Made by a program: the position numbers and the translations under genes. A DNA stretch of 64,000 nucleotides from NCBI GenBank assembly GCA_035515055.1, contig DATJBV010000028.1, forward strand, positions 1 to 64,000, read 5' to 3'. Shown here one piece after another: positions 33,255-42,389 of this stretch; positions within the stretch are counted from its first letter, which is position 1; every line of letters starts with the position of its first letter. The stretch comes from Pollutimonas sp035515055. Lineage in GTDB: Bacteria; Pseudomonadota; Gammaproteobacteria; Burkholderiales; Burkholderiaceae_B. The notes under the pieces are model-generated. The model was not told the origin of the DNA. It saw nothing but the letters and a program-made list of their open reading frames with translations, and ran no database searches.

Positions 33255-34760
33255 ATGATGCTTTCTACTTATGTAGCCAATAGCAAACTTAAGCGTTTGG
33301 TGGCGGGTGCGTCTATTGGCGTGTTGGTCGCACTCTCGCCCCTAGGCCCTGTGGCCACCGCGCAGAATGTTCAGGCGCCAACGCTCTCGGTGCCGGATTT
33401 CACGTCAATCGTGGCCAAGACGGAAGGTTCGGTCGTCAATATTCGTACCACCGAGGCCGTGCCCGTACGTGGCCCGGGAATGGGGCCCAATAGCAACGAC
33501 CCCTACGAAATGTTCCGCTGGTTTTTTGGCCCGGACTTCGTGCCTCCCGGCATGCCGGGCCAGGGTCCGCGCCAGCGCAATTCGCCCATGCCCGCGCCTT
33601 CCGAGAAAGAGCGCACCGTCCCGCGCGGCGTGGGGTCCGGATTCATTATTTCCGACGATGGGTACGTGCTGACAAACAATCACGTGGTCGCCAAGGCCAA
33701 CGGGATCTTCGTCACCATGACGTCGGGCAAGGAGTACCCAGCCAAAGTAATCGGTACGGATCCGCGTACCGATGTGGCACTTCTGAAGATCGAGGCCAAG
33801 GACCTCACCGCATTGCCTATCGGTGATTCGAACTCACTCAAGAAGGGACAGTGGGTGTTGGCCATTGGTTCGCCATTCGGGCTGGATTCAACGGTCACGT
33901 CGGGCATCGTCAGCGCCATTAATCGCGATACCGGCGACTATCTGCCTTTCATCCAGACCGATGTGGCGGTGAATCCGGGCAACTCCGGCGGCCCTCTTAT
34001 TGATCTCGCTGGCCGAGTCGTGGGTGTGAATTCCCAGATTATCTCGCAAAGCGGCGGCTTCATGGGTATTTCCCTGGCGATTCCCATCGATGAAGTGATG
34101 CGGGTCGTCGAACAGCTCAAGGCGCACGGCAAGGTAACGCGCGGCCGCATAGGCGTGCAAATCGGCCCCGTCTCCGACGATGTCGCGAAGGCCATCGGCC
34201 TGCCCAACGCCTTGGGCGCCATGGTGAGCAAGGTCGAGCAGGGCGGGCCGGCCGAAGGCGCCGGCATACGCTCGGGCGATGTCATCACCAAGTTCGATGG
34301 CAAGGCGATCAATCACATGACCGATTTGCCCCGCATTGTCGGTTCGACCAAACCAGGCAGCCGCGTGCCTATGGAAGTGTGGCGCAAGGGCAAGTCGGTT
34401 ACGCTGCAAGTGAAAGTAGCCGAGATGCCCTCCGCTGAGAGCGAAGTAGCCGCGGCCGAGCCTGAAGCGCCAAAGGCATCGCCCGTCGATGCGTTGGGGC
34501 TGAAAGTCACGGAAGTGCCTGAAGCGCTGCGGGCCAAGCAGGAGGTTAGCGGGGGTGTGCAGGTGGCTGAAGCGGAAGGTCCCGCCGCAGCCGCCGGACT
34601 GGCGCCGGGCGACATCATCCTGACGGTCAATGATACCGATGTGACGGGCCCCGACCAGTATGCCAAGCTGGTGGCCGGGCTCGACAAGTCGCGGGCGGCG
34701 GCGCTATTGGTCATGCGCGGTGAACAATCGCAGTGGGTGACCGTCATGCCAGGAAAATAA
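33255..34760 (+). CDS. mucD: DegP/MucD-type periplasmic serine protease
   Basis: HtrA-family protease and chaperone that degrades misfolded envelope proteins. 501 residues. A signal peptide spans about 1-36 (ending VATAQ). The catalytic triad is His143 (NNHVVA), Asp173 (TDVALLK) and Ser244 (GNSGGPLI). Two PDZ domains follow (about 300-380 and 410-495). It closes the rpoE-rseA-rseB-mucD operon, and a strong terminator follows. Confidence 0.96.
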   Translation: MMLSTYVANSKLKRLVAGASIGVLVALSPLGPVATAQNVQAPTLSVPDFTSIVAKTEGSVVNIRTTEAVPVRGPGMGPNSNDPYEMFRWFFGPDFVPPGMPGQGPRQRNSPMPAPSEKERTVPRGVGSGFIISDDGYVLTNNHVVAKANGIFVTMTSGKEYPAKVIGTDPRTDVALLKIEAKDLTALPIGDSNSLKKGQWVLAIGSPFGLDSTVTSGIVSAINRDTGDYLPFIQTDVAVNPGNSGGPLIDLAGRVVGVNSQIISQSGGFMGISLAIPIDEVMRVVEQLKAHGKVTRGRIGVQIGPVSDDVAKAIGLPNALGAMVSKVEQGGPAEGAGIRSGDVITKFDGKAINHMTDLPRIVGSTKPGSRVPMEVWRKGKSVTLQVKVAEMPSAESEVAAAEPEAPKASPVDALGLKVTEVPEALRAKQEVSGGVQVAEAEGPAAAAGLAPGDIILTVNDTDVTGPDQYAKLVAGLDKSRAAALLVMRGEQSQWVTVMPGK

Positions 34761-34793
34761 TCTGCCGAAAACGGCTAAAATGGCGTACTTGCT

Positions 34794-34821
34794 AAAGGGG
34801 GCGCCCTCGGCGCCCCCTTTT
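34794..34821 (+). terminator. Terminator of the rpoE-mucD operon
   Basis: A 9-bp GC stem (GGGGGCGCC / GGCGCCCCC) with loop CTC, extended by AAA/TTT pairs and followed by TTTT, lies 36 bp after the mucD stop and before lepA. Confidence 0.87.
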
Positions 34822-34877
34822 CGTGCTTTCTTTAATACTTTGCCCATGGCTTTTGGTGGGCTTTTTTTATCCGGTTT

Positions 34878-36671
34878 ATGGACCACATCCGCAACTTCTC
34901 GATTATTGCTCATATTGACCACGGCAAGTCCACGCTCGCCGATCGCCTGATCCATCGTTGCGGAGGATTAGCCGATCGGGAAATGTCGTCGCAAGTCCTC
35001 GACTCGATGGACATCGAACGAGAGCGCGGAATCACGATCAAGGCACAGACGGCCGCGCTCAGCTATAAGGCCAAAGACGGGCGGGTCTATGCATTCAATC
35101 TCATCGACACCCCGGGCCACGTCGACTTCTCGTATGAAGTCAGCCGCTCACTGTCGGCTTGCGAGGGGGCGCTGCTTGTCGTCGACGCCACCCAGGGCGT
35201 CGAAGCCCAGACGGTCGCCAACTGCTACACCGCCATCGAGCTGGGGGTCGAGGTCGTGCCGGTACTCAACAAGATGGACTTGGCGTCGGCCGACCCAGAG
35301 GGCGCTCGCCAGGAAGTCGAAGACGTCATCGGCATCGACGCCTCCGACGCCATTCTCTGCAGTGCCAAGACGGGCATGGGCATAGACGACATACTGGAAA
35401 CCATAGTCGCCAAAATTCCGCCGCCTAAGGGCGACGCGGCGAAGCCGCTACAGGCGCTCATCATCGACTCATGGTTCGACAACTACGTTGGCGTCGTCAT
35501 GCTGGTTCGCATTGTCAATGGCGTGCTTCGGCCGAAGGATAAAATCCTCCTGATGGCGACGGGCTTTACCCATTTATGCGAGCAAATAGGCGTCTTCACG
35601 CCAAAATCAGAGCCGCGCAAAGAACTGTCCGCCGGTTCGGTGGGATTCGTCATCGCCGGCATCAAGGAATTGGAGCACGCGAAGGTCGGCGATACCATCA
35701 CCCTGGCGGGCCGGCCCGCAGCCGAAGCGCTGCCCGGCTTCAAAGAGGTGAAGCCGCAGGTCTTCGCAGGCTTGTATCCTGTGGAAAGCAGCGAATACGA
35801 CCAGCTGCGCGACTCGCTCGAGAAGTTGAAGCTCAACGATTCATCGCTCATGTATGAGCCCGAGGTGTCCCAGGCGCTGGGCTTTGGGTTCCGCTGCGGC
35901 TTCCTTGGCCTGCTGCACATGGAGATCGTGCAGGAACGCCTGGAGCGCGAGTTCGACATGGACATCATCACGACGGCGCCCACTGTCGTCTACGAAGTCG
36001 AAACCCGCGACGGCTCAACGCTCATGATCGAAAGCCCTTCGCGCATGCCGGAAGTCGGCAATATCACCGAAATACGCGAACCTATCGTAACCGTCACCTT
36101 GTTCATGCCACAGGAATATGTGGGTCCGGTCATGTCGCTTTGCATGGTCAAGCGCGGGTTGCAACTGAACATGACTTATCATGGACGCCAGGTGCACCTG
36201 ATGTACGAAATGCCGCTGGCTGAAATCGTGCTGGACTTCTTCGACAAGCTCAAATCGGTATCGCGCGGTTATGCCTCCATGGACTATGAGTTCAAGGAAT
36301 ACCGGTCGGCCGATGTGGTGCGGGTCGATCTCCTTATCAACAGCGAACGCGTCGATGCGTTGTCCATGATGGTGCACCGGTCGAACGCCCGCTATCGCGG
36401 GCGGGAAGTGGTTACTAAAATGCGCTCGCTCATTCCGCGGCAGATGTTCGATATCGCTATCCAGTCGGCTATCGGCGCCGAGGTTATCGCACGCGAAAAC
36501 GTCAAGGCCTTGCGGAAAAACGTGTTGGCCAAATGTTATGGCGGCGACATCTCCCGCAAGAAGAAGCTGCTCGAGAAACAGAAGGCGGGTAAGAAGCGCA
36601 TGAAGCAAGTCGGTAATGTCGAAATTCCCCAAGAGGCTTTCCTTGCCATCTTGCAAGTAGAGGACAAGTAA
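34878..36671 (+). CDS. lepA: Elongation factor 4 (LepA)
   Basis: Ribosome-associated GTPase that acts during translation and ribosome assembly. 597 residues, normal length. G1 is AHIDHGKST, G2/G3 includes ITIKAQT and DTPGHVDF, and G4 is NKMDL. The C-terminal domain unique to LepA (about 485-597) is complete. No strong Shine-Dalgarno precedes the ATG. lepB follows 27 bp downstream, the classic pair. Confidence 0.97.
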   Translation: MDHIRNFSIIAHIDHGKSTLADRLIHRCGGLADREMSSQVLDSMDIERERGITIKAQTAALSYKAKDGRVYAFNLIDTPGHVDFSYEVSRSLSACEGALLVVDATQGVEAQTVANCYTAIELGVEVVPVLNKMDLASADPEGARQEVEDVIGIDASDAILCSAKTGMGIDDILETIVAKIPPPKGDAAKPLQALIIDSWFDNYVGVVMLVRIVNGVLRPKDKILLMATGFTHLCEQIGVFTPKSEPRKELSAGSVGFVIAGIKELEHAKVGDTITLAGRPAAEALPGFKEVKPQVFAGLYPVESSEYDQLRDSLEKLKLNDSSLMYEPEVSQALGFGFRCGFLGLLHMEIVQERLEREFDMDIITTAPTVVYEVETRDGSTLMIESPSRMPEVGNITEIREPIVTVTLFMPQEYVGPVMSLCMVKRGLQLNMTYHGRQVHLMYEMPLAEIVLDFFDKLKSVSRGYASMDYEFKEYRSADVVRVDLLINSERVDALSMMVHRSNARYRGREVVTKMRSLIPRQMFDIAIQSAIGAEVIARENVKALRKNVLAKCYGGDISRKKKLLEKQKAGKKRMKQVGNVEIPQEAFLAILQVEDK

Positions 36672-36698
36672 CTTGAACAACAACAAGGCGTTTTCAGT

Positions 36699-37586
36699 AT
36701 GAGCTGGGACTTTGCACTGGTTTTATTTTCGCTGTTGGTGCTCACTGGCTTGGTCTGGTGTCTGGACTTTTTCTATTTGCGCGGCCGGCGCCGCGCAGGG
36801 GCGGTCGCCGCCATGGCCGCCACTGGCCCCTCGGTAGCCGGCCTCGACCATACCGAAGCCGCGCGTATCCGCCAGCAGGCCTACGACAAGGCAAACCGAG
36901 CCCCCTGGTGGGTAGAGTATTGCGTCAGTTTCTTTCCGGTGATTTTTTTCGTCTTTGCCTTGCGGGCGTTCGTGGTCGAGCCATTCCGCATACCGTCGGG
37001 TTCAATGCTGCCCACGCTGCAAAGCGGCGATCTTATCCTGGTGAACAAGTTTGAATACGGCATTCGTTTGCCCGTGATAGACAAGAAAGTCGTCGACCTT
37101 GGTGTGCCCGCGCGTGGCGATGTCATGGTGTTTCGTTATCCGGTCGACCCGTCTGTGGACTATATCAAGCGGGTTGTAGGTGTGCCCGGGGATGTGGTCG
37201 AATACCAGAACAAAACGCTATCGATCAACGGCAAGCCTATTGATCTCGTACGCGACGGCGACTATTTCGAGCCGGACCGCTCCGCCTATGTAGGGCGTTA
37301 TACCGAACAACTCGGCGCCGTGAAGCATAAGGTATTGCTGAATAAGCAGGCCGGACAGGACTACATGGCCATCTCCGATTACCCGTACCGTGGTAATTGC
37401 GAATACCTGGGTACCGGCGTACGTTGCACTGTGCCTGAAGGCCATTATTTCATGATGGGCGACAACCGCGACAACAGTCTTGATAGCCGTTACTGGGGCT
37501 TTGTTCCCGACAAATACATCGTTGGAAGAGCCTTCTTCATCTGGATGAACTTCAGCGAGCCTGGCCGTATTGGCCGGTTCCAGTAA
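36699..37586 (+). CDS. lepB: Signal peptidase I
   Basis: Inner-membrane protease that cleaves Sec and Tat signal peptides. 295 residues. Two membrane helices (about 5-27 and 77-95) flank a short cytoplasmic loop. The catalytic Ser102 (IPSGSMLPT) and Lys157 (YIKRVVG) are present, and the C-terminal MGDNRDNSLDSRYWG box is intact. Its stop overlaps the rnc start by one base. Confidence 0.97.
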   Translation: MSWDFALVLFSLLVLTGLVWCLDFFYLRGRRRAGAVAAMAATGPSVAGLDHTEAARIRQQAYDKANRAPWWVEYCVSFFPVIFFVFALRAFVVEPFRIPSGSMLPTLQSGDLILVNKFEYGIRLPVIDKKVVDLGVPARGDVMVFRYPVDPSVDYIKRVVGVPGDVVEYQNKTLSINGKPIDLVRDGDYFEPDRSAYVGRYTEQLGAVKHKVLLNKQAGQDYMAISDYPYRGNCEYLGTGVRCTVPEGHYFMMGDNRDNSLDSRYWGFVPDKYIVGRAFFIWMNFSEPGRIGRFQ

Positions 37587-38344
37587 TGGTTACAGTGGCT
37601 ACGCTCGAACAGGCGCTGGATTACAAGTTCACGAACAGCGTGCTGCTGCAGCAGGCGCTTACGCATCGCAGCCATAGCGCTCACCACAACGAACGCCTCG
37701 AGTTTCTTGGCGATTCGGTACTTAATTTTGTGGTGGCGGCCTTGCTGTTCGAGCGGTTTCCAAAAATCGACGAGGGCGACTTGTCGCGCTTGCGGGCCAA
37801 CTTGGTCAAGCAGTCGTCGCTGGCCGATATTGCAATCAAGCTCTCACTGTCGCAGCATTTGCGTCTGGGAGAGGGCGAACTCAAAAGCGGGGGCTTCCGG
37901 CGCCCGTCTATCCTTGCCGACGCGCTAGAGGCCGTCTTGGGTGCCGTCTTTCTGGACGGCGGATTCGTTGCGGCGCAAAGGGTAATTGCGCGCCAGTACG
38001 AGCCTATACTGGTCAGTGTCAACCCCAAAACCCTAGGCAAGGATCCCAAGACACTGCTCCAGGAATTATTACAGGCGCGCAAGCTGGATTTGCCCACTTA
38101 TACGGTAATTGCCACGCATGGAGCAGCGCATAACCAGTTGTTCGAAGTCGAATGCCTGGTGCCTAAGCTAGAAATTCGGGTGTGTGCGGGTGGTGCGAGC
38201 CGCCGCGCGGCCGAGCAGTCCGCCGCGGAGCTTGCCATCGGCGCCATCGACGCATTGGCGCCAGCCAAGGGCGCGCGTAATACACGTGCTCGTAAATCAA
38301 CACAGTTATCATTGCCTGTGGCAGTGTCCCAGGAGAACAAATGA
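37586..38344 (+). CDS. rnc: Ribonuclease III
   Basis: Double-strand-specific RNase for rRNA and mRNA processing. 252 residues. The catalytic signature NERLEFLGDSVL is intact, and the second acidic cluster lies in ADALEAVLGAVFLDGG. A dsRNA-binding domain follows at about 155-225; the C-terminal tail is basic. It overlaps lepB by 1 bp and era by 4 bp. Confidence 0.97.
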   Translation: MVTVATLEQALDYKFTNSVLLQQALTHRSHSAHHNERLEFLGDSVLNFVVAALLFERFPKIDEGDLSRLRANLVKQSSLADIAIKLSLSQHLRLGEGELKSGGFRRPSILADALEAVLGAVFLDGGFVAAQRVIARQYEPILVSVNPKTLGKDPKTLLQELLQARKLDLPTYTVIATHGAAHNQLFEVECLVPKLEIRVCAGGASRRAAEQSAAELAIGAIDALAPAKGARNTRARKSTQLSLPVAVSQENK

Positions 38345-39228
38345 GCCAAGCGCACCGTTGCGGCTTCGTCGCTATCGTCGGACGCCCGAACGTGGGTAAA
38401 TCCACGCTCGCCAACGCCTTGATCGGCAGCAAAATATCCATTGTTTCGCGCAAGGCGCAAACGACGCGGCACCGTATACACGGCGTCCTCACGCGTGAGC
38501 ATGAACAATTCGTTTTCGTGGATACCCCCGGATTCCAGACCCGTCATGGCGGCGCCATGAACAGGATGATGAACCGGGTTGTCACGCAGGCGTTGGCGGA
38601 TGTGGACGCGGTCGTCCATGTGGTCGAGGCAGGCAAGTGGTCGCCGGGCGATGAGCAGTTATTGCCGTTACTGCCCAAGTCGGGCAACACCATACTCGTC
38701 GTGAATAAAGTCGATGCCCTGAAAAGCAAGAATGACATGTTCGCCTACGTCAGCAAGATCATGGCCTTGTACCCGTACTCGGCCGTGGTGCCCGTTAGCG
38801 CATTGCGCGGCGTGCAACTCGACACATTGCTCGACGAAATTGCCGCGCGCCTGCCTGAAGGCGAGCCGATGTTCGAGGCCGATACGCTTACCGACCGGCC
38901 CATGCGCTTTATCGTGGCAGAACTCATACGCGAAAAGATTTTCCGGCTCGTGGGCGACGAATTGCCTTACGGGTGCACGGTCGTCATTGAAGAATGGGAA
39001 GAAAATGACACCGGCGTGAAGGTGGCGGCATGCATTGTGGTCGAACGTGAAACCCATCGGCCCATTCTCTTGGGCGCGGGCGGCGGACACATGAAGCGCA
39101 TCGCATCCGAAGCGCGTCAAGACATGGTCAAGCTGCTCGATAAAGTCGTTTACCTGGATGTCTATATCAAGGTGCGCAAAGGTTGGTCGGATCGCGAAAG
39201 CGCTCTGCGCGAACTGGGATATGAGTAG
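38341..39228 (+). CDS. era: GTPase Era
   Basis: Essential GTPase that assists 16S rRNA maturation and 30S assembly. 295 residues. G1 GRPNVGKST, G3 DTPGFQ and G4 NKVD are clear, and a C-terminal KH domain (about 200-290) binds rRNA. It is translationally coupled to rnc (ATGA) and overlaps recO by 8 bp. Confidence 0.97.
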   Translation: MSQAHRCGFVAIVGRPNVGKSTLANALIGSKISIVSRKAQTTRHRIHGVLTREHEQFVFVDTPGFQTRHGGAMNRMMNRVVTQALADVDAVVHVVEAGKWSPGDEQLLPLLPKSGNTILVVNKVDALKSKNDMFAYVSKIMALYPYSAVVPVSALRGVQLDTLLDEIAARLPEGEPMFEADTLTDRPMRFIVAELIREKIFRLVGDELPYGCTVVIEEWEENDTGVKVAACIVVERETHRPILLGAGGGHMKRIASEARQDMVKLLDKVVYLDVYIKVRKGWSDRESALRELGYE

Positions 39229-39814
39229 ACGAGCGCAGCGCGTTCAAGATGCGGCCGGGTATTTATTGCATTCCGCCGCGTGGCGGGAGACATCGCTGAT
39301 TGTCCAGATTTTCACCCGTGAATACGGCATCTTGGCACTGGTTGCAAAAGGCGCCAAGCGCCCCTATTCGGTGCTTAGGCCAGTATTATGCGCTTTTCAG
39401 CCTTTAGCCTTGTCCTGGAGCGGCTCGGGCGAGGTCAAGACCCTGACCCGCGCCGAGTGTGCGGGCATCCGCCCCCTGTCGGGCCGCGCCTTTATGTCGG
39501 CCTGGTACATGAATGAGCTTCTTTTGCGCCTGCTACCGCGTGAAGACGCCCATCCAGCCCTATACGACGCCTATGACCTGGCACTGGAACAGCTGGCCGC
39601 GCCTCCACCGGCATTGAACGCGGCCGGCGCCTTGCGTCGATTCGAATGGACGTTGCTTAACGAGACCGGCTACGGGCTGGGCGACGAAACGCCGGATTTC
39701 GACGACCCGGCCCAGGAGCCCGCGCTTCGTCTTTCGTTGCGCCAGCGGCTTGCCGAGTTGATGAACCGGCCCCTATTGACCCGTAAAGTGCTGATGGAAT
39801 TGCAGCGTTATTGA
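39221..39814 (+). CDS. recO: DNA repair protein RecO, shortened
   Basis: Recombination mediator that loads RecA with RecF/RecR. From MSRRAQRVQDAAG it is 197 residues, about 45 fewer than E. coli RecO. The N-terminal OB fold (YLLHSAAWRETSLIVQIFTREYG, LVAKGAKRPYS, GEVKTLTRAE) and the helical core through the conserved GYG are present. The segment after GYG, which in E. coli RecO carries a single cysteine and further C-terminal sequence, is largely missing before the C-terminal RKVLMELQRY. It ends directly at the ATG of the PIN gene. Confidence 0.88.
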   Translation: MSRRAQRVQDAAGYLLHSAAWRETSLIVQIFTREYGILALVAKGAKRPYSVLRPVLCAFQPLALSWSGSGEVKTLTRAECAGIRPLSGRAFMSAWYMNELLLRLLPREDAHPALYDAYDLALEQLAAPPPALNAAGALRRFEWTLLNETGYGLGDETPDFDDPAQEPALRLSLRQRLAELMNRPLLTRKVLMELQRY

Positions 39815-40450
39815 ATGGACAGGCTTTCCCAACCTCAAGCGGCCAGACTTTTGCAGGCCTCATCGGACACACCGTCCATTCCGCAGGTGCTGGTCCTCGA
39901 CACCTGCGTTTTACTATCGAACGTATTGCGTCAACTCTTCTTGCGTCTTGCGGCGCTGGCATGTTTCAGCCCCGCCTGGAGTCCCGTCATCGGCGACGAA
40001 TGGCGACGCAATGCGGCCAGGCTGTGGAAGGTGTCGGAGGAAGAAATCGATGCCCAGTGGCTGGCATTGCAAGAGGCATTTCCCGAGGCCGACCAGGGCG
40101 ACGTCACCGTCTACAAGGCAGGTCTGCACCGCAGCGACCCGAAAGACTGGCACGTGATTGCGGCGGCGCGTGCCGTCCGGGCCAGGGACGCTGCTGTGCG
40201 GGTGGGCGTCGTGACCCGCAATATGAAGGATTTCAACCGATCGGAACTGCGCGGCCTTGGACTGGACCTTTACGATCCGGATGATTTATTGGTGCGCTGT
40301 TGGCGGCAGTACCCGACCAGTGCGTCCGATGCATTCCAAGCCATTCCCGAATACGCGCGGGCGCCCGGCAATGAAACTGAGGCGTTGGAGGTCATCCTGA
40401 AGCGCGAGCGCTTGTTCCGGTTGAACCGGTTGTATGCGGAATCGCCATGA
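39815..40450 (+). CDS. PIN-domain protein
   Basis: A 211-residue protein with a PIN (PilT N-terminus) nuclease-like fold: the N-terminal LVLDTCVLLSN has the first acidic residue (Asp29), SDPKDWHVIAAA carries the central aspartate, and GVVTRNMKDFN is the last conserved strand. PIN proteins are usually metal-dependent RNases, often toxins, but no antitoxin-like gene adjoins. It begins immediately after the recO stop and overlaps the RarD-like gene by 4 bp, so it is embedded in a housekeeping transcript; this argues for a cellular rather than a mobile role. Confidence 0.75.
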   Translation: MDRLSQPQAARLLQASSDTPSIPQVLVLDTCVLLSNVLRQLFLRLAALACFSPAWSPVIGDEWRRNAARLWKVSEEEIDAQWLALQEAFPEADQGDVTVYKAGLHRSDPKDWHVIAAARAVRARDAAVRVGVVTRNMKDFNRSELRGLGLDLYDPDDLLVRCWRQYPTSASDAFQAIPEYARAPGNETEALEVILKRERLFRLNRLYAESP

Positions 40451-41340
40451 GGCGGGGCGTCGCGCTGTCCGTCTTGTCGTCGTTTTTATTTGCCGCACTG
40501 TATTACTACACTACCGTATTGGATCCGCTGGATGGTGAAGCCATCTTCGCATGGCGCATCGTACTCGGCCTGCCTGCCCTGGCGATATTGATATCGCGGT
40601 CGCGCGGTTGGGGCGAGGTGGCTGCGATCGCTGGCCGGTTGCGTACCGAGCCGCAGTTGTGGCTGCTGCTGGCGCTGAGCGCGGCGTTGATCGGGGTGCA
40701 GCTATGGCTGTTCGTGTGGGCGCCGCTGCACCAGAAGGCATTGGACGTTTCCATGGGTTACTTCCTTCTGCCGCTGATGATGGTGCTGACTGGACGCGTG
40801 TTCTACAGTGAACGGCTGAGCCGGATCCAGACACTGGCGGTCGTGCTTGCCGCTGCGGGCGTGACCCACGAACTGTTCCGCCAGGCGTCGTTTTCATGGG
40901 CGACCGCGGTTGTGGTTCTAGGCTATCCACCATACTTCATGCTGCGCCGGTATTTGCGCATAGGCTCGCTCAGTACCTTATGGTATGACATGTTGTTCAT
41001 CTTGCCCGGTGCCGTATTCCTCTTGTACATGCAGGACACCAGCGTGCTGGCGCAGTTCATCTCGCACCCTGGTCTGCTCGCGCTGGTGCCCTTGTTAGGT
41101 CTCATCAGCTCGGCTGCGCTCATCGCGTATATATCCGCGAGCCGGCTCTTGCCGCTGGGCTTGTTCGGCATCCTGGGCTATGTAGAACCCATATTATTAT
41201 TTTGGGTGGCGTACCTGCTGCTGGCCGAGCCCGTAGCGGCGGCGGCTTGGCCCACCTACATACCGATATGGATGGCGGTCGTCTTGATGGCGGGCGAGGG
41301 CGCCCTGAAATGGAAAAATGCAAAAGGGCGCAAGGTCTGA
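40447..41340 (+). CDS. EamA/RarD-type drug/metabolite transporter
   Basis: Ten-helix inner-membrane transporter of the DMT superfamily, 297 residues. The RarD-like pattern includes FAWRIVLGLPAL, VQLWLFVWAPLHQKALDVSMGYFLLPL and GYVEPILLFW. Substrate unknown. The start ATG overlaps the PIN-gene stop (ATGA), and the stop codon lies inside a terminator hairpin. Confidence 0.87.
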   Translation: MRRGVALSVLSSFLFAALYYYTTVLDPLDGEAIFAWRIVLGLPALAILISRSRGWGEVAAIAGRLRTEPQLWLLLALSAALIGVQLWLFVWAPLHQKALDVSMGYFLLPLMMVLTGRVFYSERLSRIQTLAVVLAAAGVTHELFRQASFSWATAVVVLGYPPYFMLRRYLRIGSLSTLWYDMLFILPGAVFLLYMQDTSVLAQFISHPGLLALVPLLGLISSAALIAYISASRLLPLGLFGILGYVEPILLFWVAYLLLAEPVAAAAWPTYIPIWMAVVLMAGEGALKWKNAKGRKV

Positions 41341-41356
41341 CCTTGCGCCCTTTTTT
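41322..41356. terminator. Terminator overlapping the stop of the RarD-like gene
   Basis: A 10-bp stem (GGGCGCAAGG / CCTTGCGCCC, loop TCTGA) is followed by six T on the plus strand. The minus strand offers the same stem with four T for the convergent Bax-inhibitor gene. The loop contains the TGA stop codon. Confidence 0.87.
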
Positions 41357-41407
41357 ATTGCTCGGCGTTCGCCGCGCATTGGCTGCCTGTGAAATTGGGC
41401 TTGCGCC

Positions 41408-42109
41408 TTATTCGCGATCGCCGCCGAAGATGCCCAGCAGCATGAGCAAATTAACAAAAATGTTGTAGACATCCAGGTAAATGGCCAATGTTGCGGAAAC
41501 ATAGTTGGTTTCCCCGCCATTGATCACGCGCTGCAGGTCAACCAGGAGCAGTGCGGAAAAGATCGCGATGGCCATGACCGAGACCGTGAGCATGAGGGCC
41601 GGCAGTTGCAGGAAGATATTGGCGACCGAAGCTACGATCAAGATCACGACCCCGATGATCAGGAACTTCTGCATTCCCGAAAAATCGCGTTTACTGGTCG
41701 TGGCAATGCTGGCCATGACGCCAAATACCGTTGCCGTGCCTCCGAAAGCCAGCATGATGAGTTGTGAACCATTGCTGAAGCCCATGACGTGACCCAGCAT
41801 GCGCGACAGCATGATGCCCATGAAAAAGGTGAAAGCCAGCAGCAGGGCAACGCCGACTGAGCTATTCTTGTTCCGCTCGATCAAGTACATGAGGCCGAAG
41901 GCGCCGATCAGGAATACGATGGCGCTGGTTCCGGGACTCGCGCCCATGACCTGGTTGATGCCGGTATTCAGGCCTACCAGGGCACCCAGTACGGTGGGAA
42001 CGAGCGAAAGCGCAAGCAGCCAGTAGGTGTTGCGCATGACGCGATTGCGCACAGCCTGAGCGGGAGCGTAGACGCCCCCTTCGGGTAGGGTTTGACGAAG
42101 GTCGCTCAT
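41408..42109 (-). CDS. Bax inhibitor-1/YccA family membrane protein
   Basis: Inner-membrane protein with seven hydrophobic segments, 233 residues. The family is related to YbhL/YccA of E. coli; YccA modulates FtsH proteolysis and some BI-1 members act as pH-sensitive Ca2+ channels. Landmarks are the N-terminal NTYWLLALSLVPTVLGALVG, and the C-terminal YVSATLAIYLDVYNIFVNLL with the conserved aspartate near the last helix. An AAAGGA ribosome binding site precedes the ATG. Confidence 0.9.
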   Translation of the reverse strand: MSDLRQTLPEGGVYAPAQAVRNRVMRNTYWLLALSLVPTVLGALVGLNTGINQVMGASPGTSAIVFLIGAFGLMYLIERNKNSSVGVALLLAFTFFMGIMLSRMLGHVMGFSNGSQLIMLAFGGTATVFGVMASIATTSKRDFSGMQKFLIIGVVILIVASVANIFLQLPALMLTVSVMAIAIFSALLLVDLQRVINGGETNYVSATLAIYLDVYNIFVNLLMLLGIFGGDRE

Positions 42110-42389
42110 GTTGTATCCTTTGAATGGTGATGCTTGGGGTTATGCATGGTGCTAGGATAACTTACAAGCGGCTGAATATGCAATACGGGTGCTGAGCTGG
42201 TGGCGGCATCGTCCACGGTTTTGTTTGGTATCTGAACCGGCGGCGGTGGCGGGGACGAGCCCGAGAGGGTGAGCGCATGCCGTTTCTTCTCCAGCCAAAT
42301 AATGTGGCATAAGAAGGCCAAGCACGCCGACCGTCCCCACATCCGCCAACACAATCTAACGTGTTAAAGACCCAGGCCCGAGACGCGTA
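42110..42389. other. Spacer between holC and the Bax-inhibitor gene
   Basis: About 280 bp. It carries a candidate promoter for the Bax-inhibitor gene (42155-42183) and a minus-strand ORF (42106-42342, 78 codons from ATG) whose stop overlaps the next start as ATGA. The ORF has one short hydrophobic patch and a proline-rich tail and matches no family I know. No tRNA fold or convincing terminator was found. Confidence 0.4.
42155..42183 (-). promoter_or_regulatory. Candidate promoter of the Bax-inhibitor-like gene
   Basis: Minus-strand TTGCAT (42178-42183) and TTATCC (42155-42160) are separated by 17 bp, giving a leader of about 40 nt before the ATG at 42109. Both boxes deviate from consensus. 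Confidence 0.35.

Noticed and set aside
39655..39814. Frameshift in recO
   Set aside because: Both the N-terminal and the final C-terminal motifs are in the same frame; an in-frame deletion explains the short length better.
42110..42389. tRNA or small RNA gene
   Set aside because: The region has no cloverleaf, no GTTCRANNC box on either strand and no terminator.
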